A stretch of DNA of 64,000 nucleotides from Salipiger sp. CCB-MM3. Lineage in GTDB: Bacteria > Pseudomonadota > Alphaproteobacteria > Rhodobacterales > Rhodobacteraceae. Below are positions 29,534 to 37,258 of the stretch, one piece after another. The notes below the pieces were generated by a model. It saw only the letters and a program-made list of their open reading frames with translations. It was not told the DNA's origin and ran no database searches. Both the position numbers and the translations under genes were made by a program. The stretch is taken from assembly GCF_001687105.1 (NCBI RefSeq), contig NZ_CP014596.1:985501-1049500 (forward strand), read 5' to 3'. Each line of letters opens with the position of its first letter. Positions within the stretch are counted from its first letter, which is position 1.

Positions 29534-29707
29534 ATGCCCCGTTTCTCCGCATCCGCCCACAGCTACGGCTCGGGCTTTGACACCATCGCCACGCGCGACA
29601 CATTCACCGACTTCCGGAACTGGTGGGACCGCAACTGCCTTGTCGCTTCCGAGGTGCCTTGGCAGCCCCGCAAACAAAAGGAGGACAGCCTGCCGATCGC
29701 CGCCTGA
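29534..29707 (+). CDS. 57-residue microprotein between OsmC and flavoenzyme genes
   Basis: Short frame, not previously obvious because of its size: MPRFSASAHSYGSGFDTIAT at the start, then DFRNWWDRNCLVASEVPWQP and a basic-acidic tail ending SLPIAA. AAAGGA lies seven bases before the ATG, and a strong terminator follows 35 bases after the stop, so it is probably expressed with osmC. It is hydrophilic with two tryptophans and one Cys and has no signal or membrane segment. I do not recognise a family; it may bind or regulate the OsmC protein or the flavoenzymes. Confidence 0.6.
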   Translation: MPRFSASAHSYGSGFDTIATRDTFTDFRNWWDRNCLVASEVPWQPRKQKEDSLPIAA

Positions 29708-29742
29708 TCCTGACGCGCATCCTCCCGTCCTCCCGTCCTCCC

Positions 29743-29771
29743 GGCCCGCAGCACCCCGCTGCGGGCCTTTT
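29743..29771 (+). terminator. Rho-independent terminator after the osmC-microprotein unit
   Basis: Perfect 10-bp stem GGCCCGCAGC / GCTGCGGGCC around a 5-base loop, followed by TTTT. It separates the osmC unit from the flavoenzyme genes, which therefore likely have their own promoter in 29772-29896. Confidence 0.9.
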
Positions 29772-29896
29772 CGTGCAGAAAGCCCGGCAGCGCGCCTCGC
29801 CGCACTGAAACAGTCGAAACCTCGAAGGGGCTTTCACGACGCCAGCCCGAAACCCGCAGCCCGCATGGTTCTGTCAGATCAAGATGGAGACGAGAC

Positions 29897-31144
29897 ATGA
29901 CGAAGGTCACAAGCGTGCTGATCATCGGAGCCGGGCAGGCCGGGCTCGCGCTGAGTTGGTCGCTGTCCCGGCGCGGCGTAGATCATCTGCTGCTGGAGCG
30001 GGGACGGGTCGCGGAGCGCTGGCAGTCCGAGCGCTGGCCGGGCCTGCACCTGCTGACGCCGAACTGGATGAACCGCCTGCCGGGCCCTTGGGCCGAGAGC
30101 GATCCGAACGGCTTTATGTCGGCAGCAAGCTTTGCGCAGCGGCTCATCGACTACCGCGCCGCAATCGCGGCGCCGGTGGTGGGCGGCTGCGAGGTGCGCT
30201 CGGTGAGGCGGCAGAACGGCCTGTTCCGTGTCGAGGCCGGAGAGCGCCATTGGCTGGCCCGTGCCGTGGTCATCGCGACCGGTGCCTGCGACCGGCCCGC
30301 CGTGCCGGAGTGGGCCGCCGCGCTGCCGCAGGAGATCGCGCAGATCAGCCCCACCTGCTATCGCGGCGCGGCGGGGCTTGCCAAGGACGGCGTGCTGGTC
30401 GTCGGAGCCTCGGCCACCGGCGTGCAGCTTGCCGCCGAGATACAGGCGTCGGGCCGCCCGGTGACGCTGGCCGTGGGCCGCCACGTGCGGATGCCGCGCA
30501 GCTACCGGGGGCGCGAGATCTTCTCGCTGCTGTCCGGCAGCGGCTTTCTCGCCGCGCCGCGCCCGGCGAATGCCGACCCGCAGTACCTGATGTCGCTGCC
30601 TTCGTTGCAGCTGACCGGCTCGGACGGCGGCGCGGCGCTGGGGCTCGACCGGCTGGCCGCCATGGGCGTGCGGCTTGTCGGGCGCGCGCTCGGGGTGCGG
30701 GGCAACGCGCTCATGCTCGATCCGGATCCGGGGCTTGAGATTGCCGCGGCCGAGCGCCGCCGCCAGCGGGTGCTGGAGCATCTCGACGCCGATCTGGCGC
30801 AGCGCGGCATGGCCCTGCCTGCGGACCCAGAGGCGTGGCATGCGCCGCACCTGCCCAAGCATGGCCCTGCGCTGCTCGATCTTAGGCGTGAGGGCATCGG
30901 AAGTGTGGTTTGGGCGACTGGCTTTCGTCGCAGCTACCCATGGCTGCATCTGCCCGTGCTGGACAGCGCCGGAGAACTTCAGACGCAGGGCGGGCTGACC
31001 GCTGTGCCGGGGCTCTATGCGCTTGGCCTGCCGTTCATGCGCCACCGCGCGTCCAGCTTCATCTACGGCGCGGGGCGCGATGCCGAAGCGCTTGCGCCGC
31101 TGATCGCCGCCGCGCTTGGGCGCACTGCGTCCCTTGCGGCCTGA
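29897..31144 (+). CDS. Flavin-dependent monooxygenase-like oxidoreductase (NitH paralogue)
   Basis: 415-residue protein with FAD-binding IIGAGQAGLALSWSLSRRGV near the N terminus, an NAD(P)H-binding VVGASATGVQLAAEIQASG near residue 175 and the C-terminal VVWATGFRRSYPWLHLPVLD. Length and the block LLTPNWMNRLPGPW with SDPNGFM make it a close relative of NitH of the Nit1C operon (LVTPNWQCRLP, DPDGFM). It lies 28 bases before another FAD protein. The substrate is not predictable; a small amine, sulfide or ketone is usual for this class. Position 29897 is used as start although the RBS (GATGGAGACGAG) is modest. Confidence 0.88.
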   Translation: MTKVTSVLIIGAGQAGLALSWSLSRRGVDHLLLERGRVAERWQSERWPGLHLLTPNWMNRLPGPWAESDPNGFMSAASFAQRLIDYRAAIAAPVVGGCEVRSVRRQNGLFRVEAGERHWLARAVVIATGACDRPAVPEWAAALPQEIAQISPTCYRGAAGLAKDGVLVVGASATGVQLAAEIQASGRPVTLAVGRHVRMPRSYRGREIFSLLSGSGFLAAPRPANADPQYLMSLPSLQLTGSDGGAALGLDRLAAMGVRLVGRALGVRGNALMLDPDPGLEIAAAERRRQRVLEHLDADLAQRGMALPADPEAWHAPHLPKHGPALLDLRREGIGSVVWATGFRRSYPWLHLPVLDSAGELQTQGGLTAVPGLYALGLPFMRHRASSFIYGAGRDAEALAPLIAAALGRTASLAA

Positions 31145-31172
31145 CCTTCTCATTATGGAAAGGATATGACCC

Positions 31173-32318
31173 ATGACCCCTTCGACCTATGACGTGATTG
31201 TCGTTGGTGCCCGCTGCGCCGGTGCCGCCACCGCCATGCTGATGGCCCGGCAGGGCGCCCGCGTGCTGCTGATCGACAGTGCTCGTCGCGGCTCGGACAC
31301 GATGTCCACCCACGCGCTGATGCGCGGCGCGGTGATGCTGCTGCAGCGCTGGGGGCTTGCGGAGGAACTGCGGGCTGCGGGCACGCCGCAGGTGCGCCGG
31401 ACGAGCTTTCTCTATGGCCGGGCGGCCTTCGATATCGACATCAAACCCGAACACGGCGTCGAGGCGCTGATGGCACCGCGCCGCTATCTGCTCGACGCGG
31501 CGCTGGCGGCGGCGGCGGAGCGGGCGGGGGCCGTGGTGCGGTTTGAAACCAGTTGCGCGGGGCTGCTGCGGGATGCCTCTGGCCGGGTGTGCGGGGCGCG
31601 GCTGGCCGGGAAGGATGGCGCCGCGCAGGACGTCTCAGCCGGGCTGGTCATCGGCGCGGACGGCAAGCGTTCGCGGGTCGCGCGGCTGGCGGGGGCCGAG
31701 GTGACGCGGCAGGCGCACAGCACCGTGGCCTGCGCCTACCAATATGTCACCGGCCTGCCGCAGGACGGCTATCGCTGGCACTTCGAGGAGGGGGCCGCGG
31801 GCGGGCTGATCCCCACCAACGGTGATGGAACTTGCGCCTTTCTCGCGCTGCCGCAGTCCCGCGCCGCCGAGCTGCGCCAAAGCGCGTTGCCCGAACTGGC
31901 CGCGACGAGCCTGCCGCAACTGGCGGAGGACACGGCTGGCGCGCGCGCCGCTGAAGCGCCGGTCGTCTTTGCCGGGCTGCCGGGATATTTCCGGCGCTGC
32001 GCCGGGCCGGGCTGGGCGCTGGTGGGTGATGCCAGCTGGTTTCGCGACCCGATCACCGCGCATGGGATCACCGATGCGTTTCGCGATGCCGAGCTGCTGG
32101 CCGGGGCCGTCATGGCGGGAGGCTTGGACCGATACGAGGCGCAGCGCGATGCGCTGTCGGGACCGATCTTCGAGATCTCGGATCGAATCGCCAGCTTTGA
32201 GTGGTCGCTTGCCGAGCTTGCCGATCTGCACAAGCAGCTGAACCGCGACATGAAGGCCAATCAGGCATGGATCGCCGAGGGGGCGGCGCGGCAGCCGCTG
32301 CAGTGCCGGGTGGCCTAG
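31173..32318 (+). CDS. FAD-dependent monooxygenase/reductase-like protein (GGR/halogenase type)
   Basis: 381 residues. FAD binding is seen in VVGARCAGAATAMLMARQGA at the start (a Gly-Ala-x-x-Ala-Gly variant), in the 'GD' motif GDASWFRDPITAHGITDAFR and in DTMSTHALMRGAVMLLQRWG, which is typical of the geranylgeranyl-reductase/halogenase-like monooxygenases. The ATG at 31173 is preceded by AAAGGA. Cotranscription with the preceding NitH-like gene is likely (28 bases apart). Its stop overlaps convergently with that of the P450 gene. Confidence 0.85.
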   Translation: MTPSTYDVIVVGARCAGAATAMLMARQGARVLLIDSARRGSDTMSTHALMRGAVMLLQRWGLAEELRAAGTPQVRRTSFLYGRAAFDIDIKPEHGVEALMAPRRYLLDAALAAAAERAGAVVRFETSCAGLLRDASGRVCGARLAGKDGAAQDVSAGLVIGADGKRSRVARLAGAEVTRQAHSTVACAYQYVTGLPQDGYRWHFEEGAAGGLIPTNGDGTCAFLALPQSRAAELRQSALPELAATSLPQLAEDTAGARAAEAPVVFAGLPGYFRRCAGPGWALVGDASWFRDPITAHGITDAFRDAELLAGAVMAGGLDRYEAQRDALSGPIFEISDRIASFEWSLAELADLHKQLNRDMKANQAWIAEGAARQPLQCRVA

Positions 32319-33661
32319 TCGAACCGCAGGTGGAAATGCTGAGGATGAGGGGTGCCGCCACGGTCGATCTGACCGGCGGCACCTTCGGCGCGGCGCAGCT
32401 TGGGCTGGGCGATCAGCGGTCTCAGGATCGCCGGGATCACCGCCTTGTTGATCGCCGCGCCAAAGCAGGTGTGCATGCCATAGCCCCAGATGATGTAGCT
32501 GTCCCACGACCGATCGGTGCGGAAGTCATGCGGCGCCGCGATCCGGTAACGGTCGAACATCGCCGAGGCAGTGGCCGCAAAGACGATCTGCCCCTTACGT
32601 ACGCGCGCCTGTCGCAGGGTCGAGCGCGCCACCACCGTATCATGCAGCGCGCGGCGATAGATCACCGGGTTGTGCGGGTTGAAGCGCAGCGCCTCCCAGA
32701 CGAACTGCTCGAACTGTGGGCTCTGTTCGGCGGCGGCACGCTGCGCACGGCGCAGGTCCTCGGGGCGATTCAGCAGCTCGTCGAGCGCGAGGCAGCAGGC
32801 CTTGGAAATGGTGGGAATGGCCCCGATCAGCAGCCCCAGCATATTGTTGCGGATGCCCAGATCATCCATCCCCGGCGTGTCAGCGGCCTGCAGGTCGAGG
32901 CAGCGATTGAGGATCTGCGGACGCGTGTCGGGGGCGGCCTTGCGCGCGGCGATCGCGGTGTCGAGATACTCGCGCAGTTCGGCGGCGTAGCGCATCGCCT
33001 TGGCGTCGAGGTCCGGGTCTGCGGCCAGATCCTCGAAAAGATACCAAAAGAGCACCGTCGCCCAGTCTTGCATCTGTTCTGTGCTGCCGCCGGTGCCGAA
33101 ATAGCTGTCAGTCATATCCCACGGTACATGCCGGAAAAGTTGCGGCACCGCGTCGATGCGGCCCTCGGAGCGCGTGACGATCTCTTCGGCAAGCGATGCG
33201 GCGCGGGGCAGCACGACGTCGGAGACATCGGGGGCACGCGCGGCGAGGCGCATCGCCGAGGTGTCGCGGGTGTAGGGCCAGCCCGGTTGCATCCCGAGAA
33301 AGAAGTTCTCGCCCGCGGTCAGCTTGCGCATACGCGGGCCATAGACCACCTCGAAGTCGGCGTCGCGGTTCAGCACGTCGATGCAGTCCTCGTGCCGGGT
33401 GACGACAACGGTGCCGCTGTTGTCATAGGCTTTCACCACGGCGGCCTTTAGCGACAGGTTGGGCCAGAAGGCGCGCAGCACGGCAAAGACCTTCTGTTGT
33501 GCCTCGGGCGCGGTGAGCAGGGGCAGCAGCGCCGCCTTACCGCCCGATGCGAAGGCCGAGCCGCCCTTGCCGATCAGCCAGCCAAGCGCGACGATCCCGT
33601 CGCCCAGCATCATCACGCAGCGCCCTGCTGCGGTTATGCTTCCTGTCAGCCGGTCCAGCAT
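32315..33661 (-). CDS. Cytochrome P450 lacking the helix I acid-alcohol pair
   Basis: 448-residue P450. Heme-thiolate loop WGYGMHTCFGAAINK (Cys ligand; Trp in place of the usual Phe) and the ExxR motif FVWEALRFNPHNPVIYRRA (Glu-Ala-Leu-Arg) are intact. In helix I, however, the segment NNMLGLLIGAIPTISKACCL has Ile-Pro-Thr where oxygen-activating P450s have (Ala/Gly)-Gly-x-(Asp/Glu)-Thr. Loss of the acid resembles peroxygenases and P450 isomerases, which use hydroperoxides. A hydrophobic N-terminal segment (GRCVMMLGDGIVALGWLIG) may attach it to membranes. It is the last gene of the DyP operon; no ferredoxin or reductase gene is near. Confidence 0.88.
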   Translation of the reverse strand: MLDRLTGSITAAGRCVMMLGDGIVALGWLIGKGGSAFASGGKAALLPLLTAPEAQQKVFAVLRAFWPNLSLKAAVVKAYDNSGTVVVTRHEDCIDVLNRDADFEVVYGPRMRKLTAGENFFLGMQPGWPYTRDTSAMRLAARAPDVSDVVLPRAASLAEEIVTRSEGRIDAVPQLFRHVPWDMTDSYFGTGGSTEQMQDWATVLFWYLFEDLAADPDLDAKAMRYAAELREYLDTAIAARKAAPDTRPQILNRCLDLQAADTPGMDDLGIRNNMLGLLIGAIPTISKACCLALDELLNRPEDLRRAQRAAAEQSPQFEQFVWEALRFNPHNPVIYRRALHDTVVARSTLRQARVRKGQIVFAATASAMFDRYRIAAPHDFRTDRSWDSYIIWGYGMHTCFGAAINKAVIPAILRPLIAQPKLRRAEGAAGQIDRGGTPHPQHFHLRFD

Positions 33662-33671
33662 GGCGCGGCCC

Positions 33672-35381
33672 TCACGTGGGGTCCACGATGCCCATGGCGA
33701 TCATCCGAAGGGCGATCATCGAGGGCACGAAGAAGTAATCGCCGCCGCGGCATTCCACGAAGGTCTTCAGCTTGGTCATCATGTAGGGCGGCTTGCCGCT
33801 CTTCGGGTCCGAGGGGATCATGTGCCGGGTGTGGTGATCGTGGCGGCCCAGCATCGGGCAAGTGTTGTTGCCCTGATGGAAATCGAGCCCGTATTGGATC
33901 CACTGCTGCTGGACGAACTCGAATTGCCGGAACAGATCGACGCCCATGGCCATCATGATCACCCCTTGCTCGGAGGCGTCGTCGCGCGGCTCGAAATTTG
34001 GCGGTCCGTAAGGCAGGCCGCGCCGCAGGATGCGGCGGCGCTTGTTCAGCGCGTGGGTGGCTCCGGCGTTCTCGAACTGCTTGCCGGTCTCGGGGTCGAT
34101 GCCGAAAGCGTTCAGCGGATCGAGGTAGTCGCGGGTGTTCATCCGCCGCATATGCGCGCCGCCGGGGCATTTGAAACCCGCCATGTCGTCGGCGTAGCGA
34201 AAGTCCGATGCCTCGGCGCTGCGGATATAGGCGATCTGCTTTCTCCACGCGTCTGGAGTCATGAGCATCGACCCATTTTCGTTCCGCCAGCCGCGCGCCT
34301 TGCCGAAGGCGATCCACTCGTCATAGTCGGGCACCACGGCCAGCGGCACGCCGTCCGACCAGCGCCCGCACATCTTGGCAAGCAGCGTCTCGCGCGCCTG
34401 AGGCTCGTCGATCGCCATGCTGGTGGCAAAGCCCTGCGCCTCCTCGTCCACCACCGATTGGAAACTGGCAACATTCTCGTGCAGCTTGCGATAGGCCATA
34501 AAGGTGCCGTTCTGCATGAACTCGGGCGGCATGGCGGTCGGCGGCAATTCCTGACTTTCGCCGGTGTGGCCAAGGATGAACTCGCCGGTTTCCAGCGCCT
34601 CCCAATCGCCGCCCATGCGCTTGCCGCGCCCGATCACGGCGGTCTTTTCCTGCGCCGGCGGATATTGGCCCTTGAAGACCGGGTCGCCGATGCCGTCGGT
34701 AAAGCCGAAATGCTCGCGCGCGGTGGGCAGCGTCACCCCTCCGAAATCGTCAAACACCGCCGAGGCCGACTGGAAGGGCGCGTCCCCGGCTTTACCGTTC
34801 CGCTCCAGCAGCACGATGCCATCGCTGGTGAGGCTCCGCAGCCAATCGGTTTTCGCCTCTAGGTCGGGGTGGGGATTTTTGAGGCGGGCGAGGAAGTCCT
34901 GCGAGCCGGGCTCTGCCCCGGCCAGATCGGGCTGGGCGTTCAGCGTGACGAGGATATGGACGTCCTCGCTGCCGCCGAGCCCCTCCTTGCGGTTGCCCTG
35001 CCAGATCGGATCCCAGTCGCGATCCCAGTCCGGGTCGTCATCGGCGGTTATCGTGGGATCGCGGTCGCCGAGCATGGAGGCGCGGCTGCGCATGCCCGAG
35101 ATAAACACATCCGGCATGCCCTGCAGCGTGCGGTTCGGCACCTCCAGCCAGTAGAGCCCCATGAAGGTGAAGGCGATATTGACGGTGCAGTTGGGTTTAT
35201 CGGCCTCGTCGGGCCAGCGCGCCGAAGTGGTGACCTCGCGCCGCACCGCATCGACGAAAGCGCGGCCCGCGGCAGGATGGCGGATCTGAAAAAAGAAATA
35301 GCGCGCGAAGGGGAAGGAGAAGCGCCCATAGGCGCGCGTCACATTGCCCTGAATGTCGTGCAGGTTCAGTGCGTAAGCCAT
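33672..35381 (-). CDS. DyP-type heme peroxidase
   Basis: 569-residue peroxidase, longer than the usual 300-450, of the DyP superfamily with two ferredoxin-like alpha-beta barrels. HFGFTDGIGDPVFKG carries the GxxDG motif with the distal Asp, and FKCPGGAHMRRMNTRD the proximal heme block (CP-GAH-R--N-R) with the ligand His. No Tat or Sec signal is visible, so it is cytoplasmic or delivered by a partner. The N-terminal LNLHDIQGNVTRAYGRFSF start is common in DyP class C/D proteins. It overlaps or abuts the neighbouring genes by 10-12 bases, so it is cotranscribed with the P450 and two upstream genes. Confidence 0.93.
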   Translation of the reverse strand: MAYALNLHDIQGNVTRAYGRFSFPFARYFFFQIRHPAAGRAFVDAVRREVTTSARWPDEADKPNCTVNIAFTFMGLYWLEVPNRTLQGMPDVFISGMRSRASMLGDRDPTITADDDPDWDRDWDPIWQGNRKEGLGGSEDVHILVTLNAQPDLAGAEPGSQDFLARLKNPHPDLEAKTDWLRSLTSDGIVLLERNGKAGDAPFQSASAVFDDFGGVTLPTAREHFGFTDGIGDPVFKGQYPPAQEKTAVIGRGKRMGGDWEALETGEFILGHTGESQELPPTAMPPEFMQNGTFMAYRKLHENVASFQSVVDEEAQGFATSMAIDEPQARETLLAKMCGRWSDGVPLAVVPDYDEWIAFGKARGWRNENGSMLMTPDAWRKQIAYIRSAEASDFRYADDMAGFKCPGGAHMRRMNTRDYLDPLNAFGIDPETGKQFENAGATHALNKRRRILRRGLPYGPPNFEPRDDASEQGVIMMAMGVDLFRQFEFVQQQWIQYGLDFHQGNNTCPMLGRHDHHTRHMIPSDPKSGKPPYMMTKLKTFVECRGGDYFFVPSMIALRMIAMGIVDPT

Positions 35382-35393
35382 TTGTGGCCCTCC

Positions 35394-36407
35394 TCACACG
35401 CCGGCGCGGGGCTGCGGTGCCCTGTCCGAGATCACCCCGGGGCGCTGCGTCGGGTGGGTGATGTCCGCCGGGGCATGCTGCGCGAGAAAATCGCCAAAGG
35501 CGGCGTGCAGCGTCGCCGGGGCCGCGCCCTGATGCTCGGCGATGAAATCGGTGAAACGCTGCTGGATGTAGAGCGCTTTCAGCACCGTGGGCAGATCGTC
35601 ATGCGCTGCAGGGGGCAGCGGCTTGGCGCCATTGGCGATCGCAAAGCGCACCGCAAGCACGAAGGCGAGACATGTGAGCGCGACACCGAGGAGGCCAAGC
35701 ACCAGCGTGTTCATCCCCAAAAGAAAGCTCATGCCAAACAGCCGCAGCAGCAGTGCGCCGACACCGATCACCGCCGGAACGCCCACCGCTACGATGAGGC
35801 CTTTCAGCGGCAGATCGTTGAAGGCAGGCAGATTGAGGTAATAGTCATGATAGGGCATCGTCGTCTCGACATGGCACCGCTCCAGATAGGCCCCGAAGGC
35901 CTGCCCGCTGTCGGTGCCGTCAAACCCGTGGCAATTGCCGAAGATCGCCTTGATCTCTTCGCCCATCGTCTCCCAGAGCGTCTGCGCATAGGCCATGCGC
36001 ACCCGGCGCTGCGCGTCCGCGCTCAGCTCCGAGGGCAGCGGATCGCCGTCCTTCACGATCGCGTCGATATCGGCGGTGAACACCAGATAGGCCGAGCGCA
36101 GACCATCGACCGGCTCTGGTGTGATGGTGTTCACCTTTTTGACGGTGGCCACGAGCGCATTCTGCCGATTGCGACCGTTGTAGACCACATTGTCCAGTAC
36201 GAACATCCGCGCGAAGTGGTTGCGCAGATTGCGGGCGAAGGGCGCGGCATATGCGGTCTTCTGCGTGGCAGGCGTTTGATGTGCCGGGGGCAGGCGGGCA
36301 AGCTCGATCCGCACCTTTTGCTTGAACGAGACGTCGTTTCTCGGGCCGCCGCGCTTGATCGGGATGAGATAGGTAAGAAACAGATGTCCGCTGTCGAGAT
36401 CGGGCAT
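35394..36407 (-). CDS. Uncharacterised protein with two transmembrane segments, DyP operon
   Basis: 337 residues. The N-terminal half is soluble (LFLTYLIPIKRGGPRNDV, then NHFARMFVLDNVVYNGRNRQ and RSAYLVFTADIDAIVKDG). Around residues 210-275 there are two or three hydrophobic helices (LIVAVGVPAVIGVGALLLRL and NTLVLGLLGVALTCLAFVLA). The C-terminal part is soluble again. It shares with the next-upstream protein a pattern HFAR-h-h-h-h followed by Y-h-h-F-x-x-D/N, which hints at a common fold. Only one base separates the two genes. Function unknown; it may anchor the DyP-P450 pair at the membrane. Confidence 0.75.
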   Translation of the reverse strand: MPDLDSGHLFLTYLIPIKRGGPRNDVSFKQKVRIELARLPPAHQTPATQKTAYAAPFARNLRNHFARMFVLDNVVYNGRNRQNALVATVKKVNTITPEPVDGLRSAYLVFTADIDAIVKDGDPLPSELSADAQRRVRMAYAQTLWETMGEEIKAIFGNCHGFDGTDSGQAFGAYLERCHVETTMPYHDYYLNLPAFNDLPLKGLIVAVGVPAVIGVGALLLRLFGMSFLLGMNTLVLGLLGVALTCLAFVLAVRFAIANGAKPLPPAAHDDLPTVLKALYIQQRFTDFIAEHQGAAPATLHAAFGDFLAQHAPADITHPTQRPGVISDRAPQPRAGV

Positions 36408-36408
36408 G

Positions 36409-37086
36409 TCAGCTGCTCCTCTCGGTGTTGAACCGCGCCTGCGCCGCCGCGATATAGGCCAGACGGTTCACATCGGCGCGCTCGGTGTCGAGGCTGGCGA
36501 CCGGGCCGAAGCCGGGATCGCCGAGATCGTTCTGAACCTTGAGGTATGTGTCGCGGAAACTCTGCGCGAAGCGCTCTGCGCTGGGGCCACTTGGCTCATA
36601 TTCTTTGGCCAGCGCGAGCACCGCGTCATAGACCCGCAGCGCGGATTTAACGTCGCGCTGCGCCGAGCCGGGGGTGGCGTTGTAGTAATAATCCGTGCCG
36701 ATCTGATTGTAGGTGATGTAATCCTTGAACGGCGTGATCGGGATCGACAGCGGGTATTTCGTGGCCGAATACCAGAACAGGTTAAGGCCGTTTGGGATCC
36801 CGTCCGAGAAAGCGTCGATATACTGGTCCCATGTGCCGTTGAAATTCGAGCAGAACAGCATGTAGTCGTTCTGCGGGTCCTCTTTTCCCTGACCCAGGTC
36901 GGGCCATTGATCGCGCTTGATGATGACCCATCTGGCAAAGTGGATGAGCGAGAGCCCCAGCAGTCCCATCAGGTTCGAGGGCAATCCGCGGGCGGCCATG
37001 AACAGCAGGCGGTTTATCCAAGTCACATAGGGGCGACTGGGGGTTACCACGTTCATCGCATAGGCTTTTCCGGCGACGTTAGACAT
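36409..37086 (-). CDS. Uncharacterised protein, first gene of the DyP-P450 operon
   Basis: 225-residue protein. After a hydrophobic segment (INRLLFMAARGLPSNLMGLL, residues about 20-45) comes HFARWVIIKRDQWPDL and DYMLFCSNFNGTWDQYIDAF, a block parallel to HFAR...YLVFTADID in the neighbouring gene, then a loop rich in Tyr (KDYITYNQIGTDYYYNATPG) and a helical tail. I do not recognise an enzyme family. Start ATG at 37086 has GGAG 8 bases upstream; a longer frame reading to 37146 lacks an RBS. Transcribed together with the peroxidase and P450 genes. Confidence 0.75.
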   Translation of the reverse strand: MSNVAGKAYAMNVVTPSRPYVTWINRLLFMAARGLPSNLMGLLGLSLIHFARWVIIKRDQWPDLGQGKEDPQNDYMLFCSNFNGTWDQYIDAFSDGIPNGLNLFWYSATKYPLSIPITPFKDYITYNQIGTDYYYNATPGSAQRDVKSALRVYDAVLALAKEYEPSGPSAERFAQSFRDTYLKVQNDLGDPGFGPVASLDTERADVNRLAYIAAAQARFNTERSS

Positions 37087-37258
37087 GCGCGTTCTCCGGT
37101 GGAATTTCCTAAAACCTACTCGGAACCGCACAGACGTAGCGTGCATGAAGCCGCAATAAATCGCCTCGAGTCAAAGAATAAATGAAGTGCTTTGCCCAGG
37201 TGAACAGAGTGTTTCGAATGCACCTCCATGGTATCCGAAGTCATGTTTTGATTCAGTT

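Noticed and set aside
35394..37086. Reading the two unknown DyP-operon proteins as part of the exopolysaccharide locus
   Set aside because: They end next to the DyP gene and face away from the polysaccharide genes, with a 170-base gap to the polymerase; no sugar-related motif.
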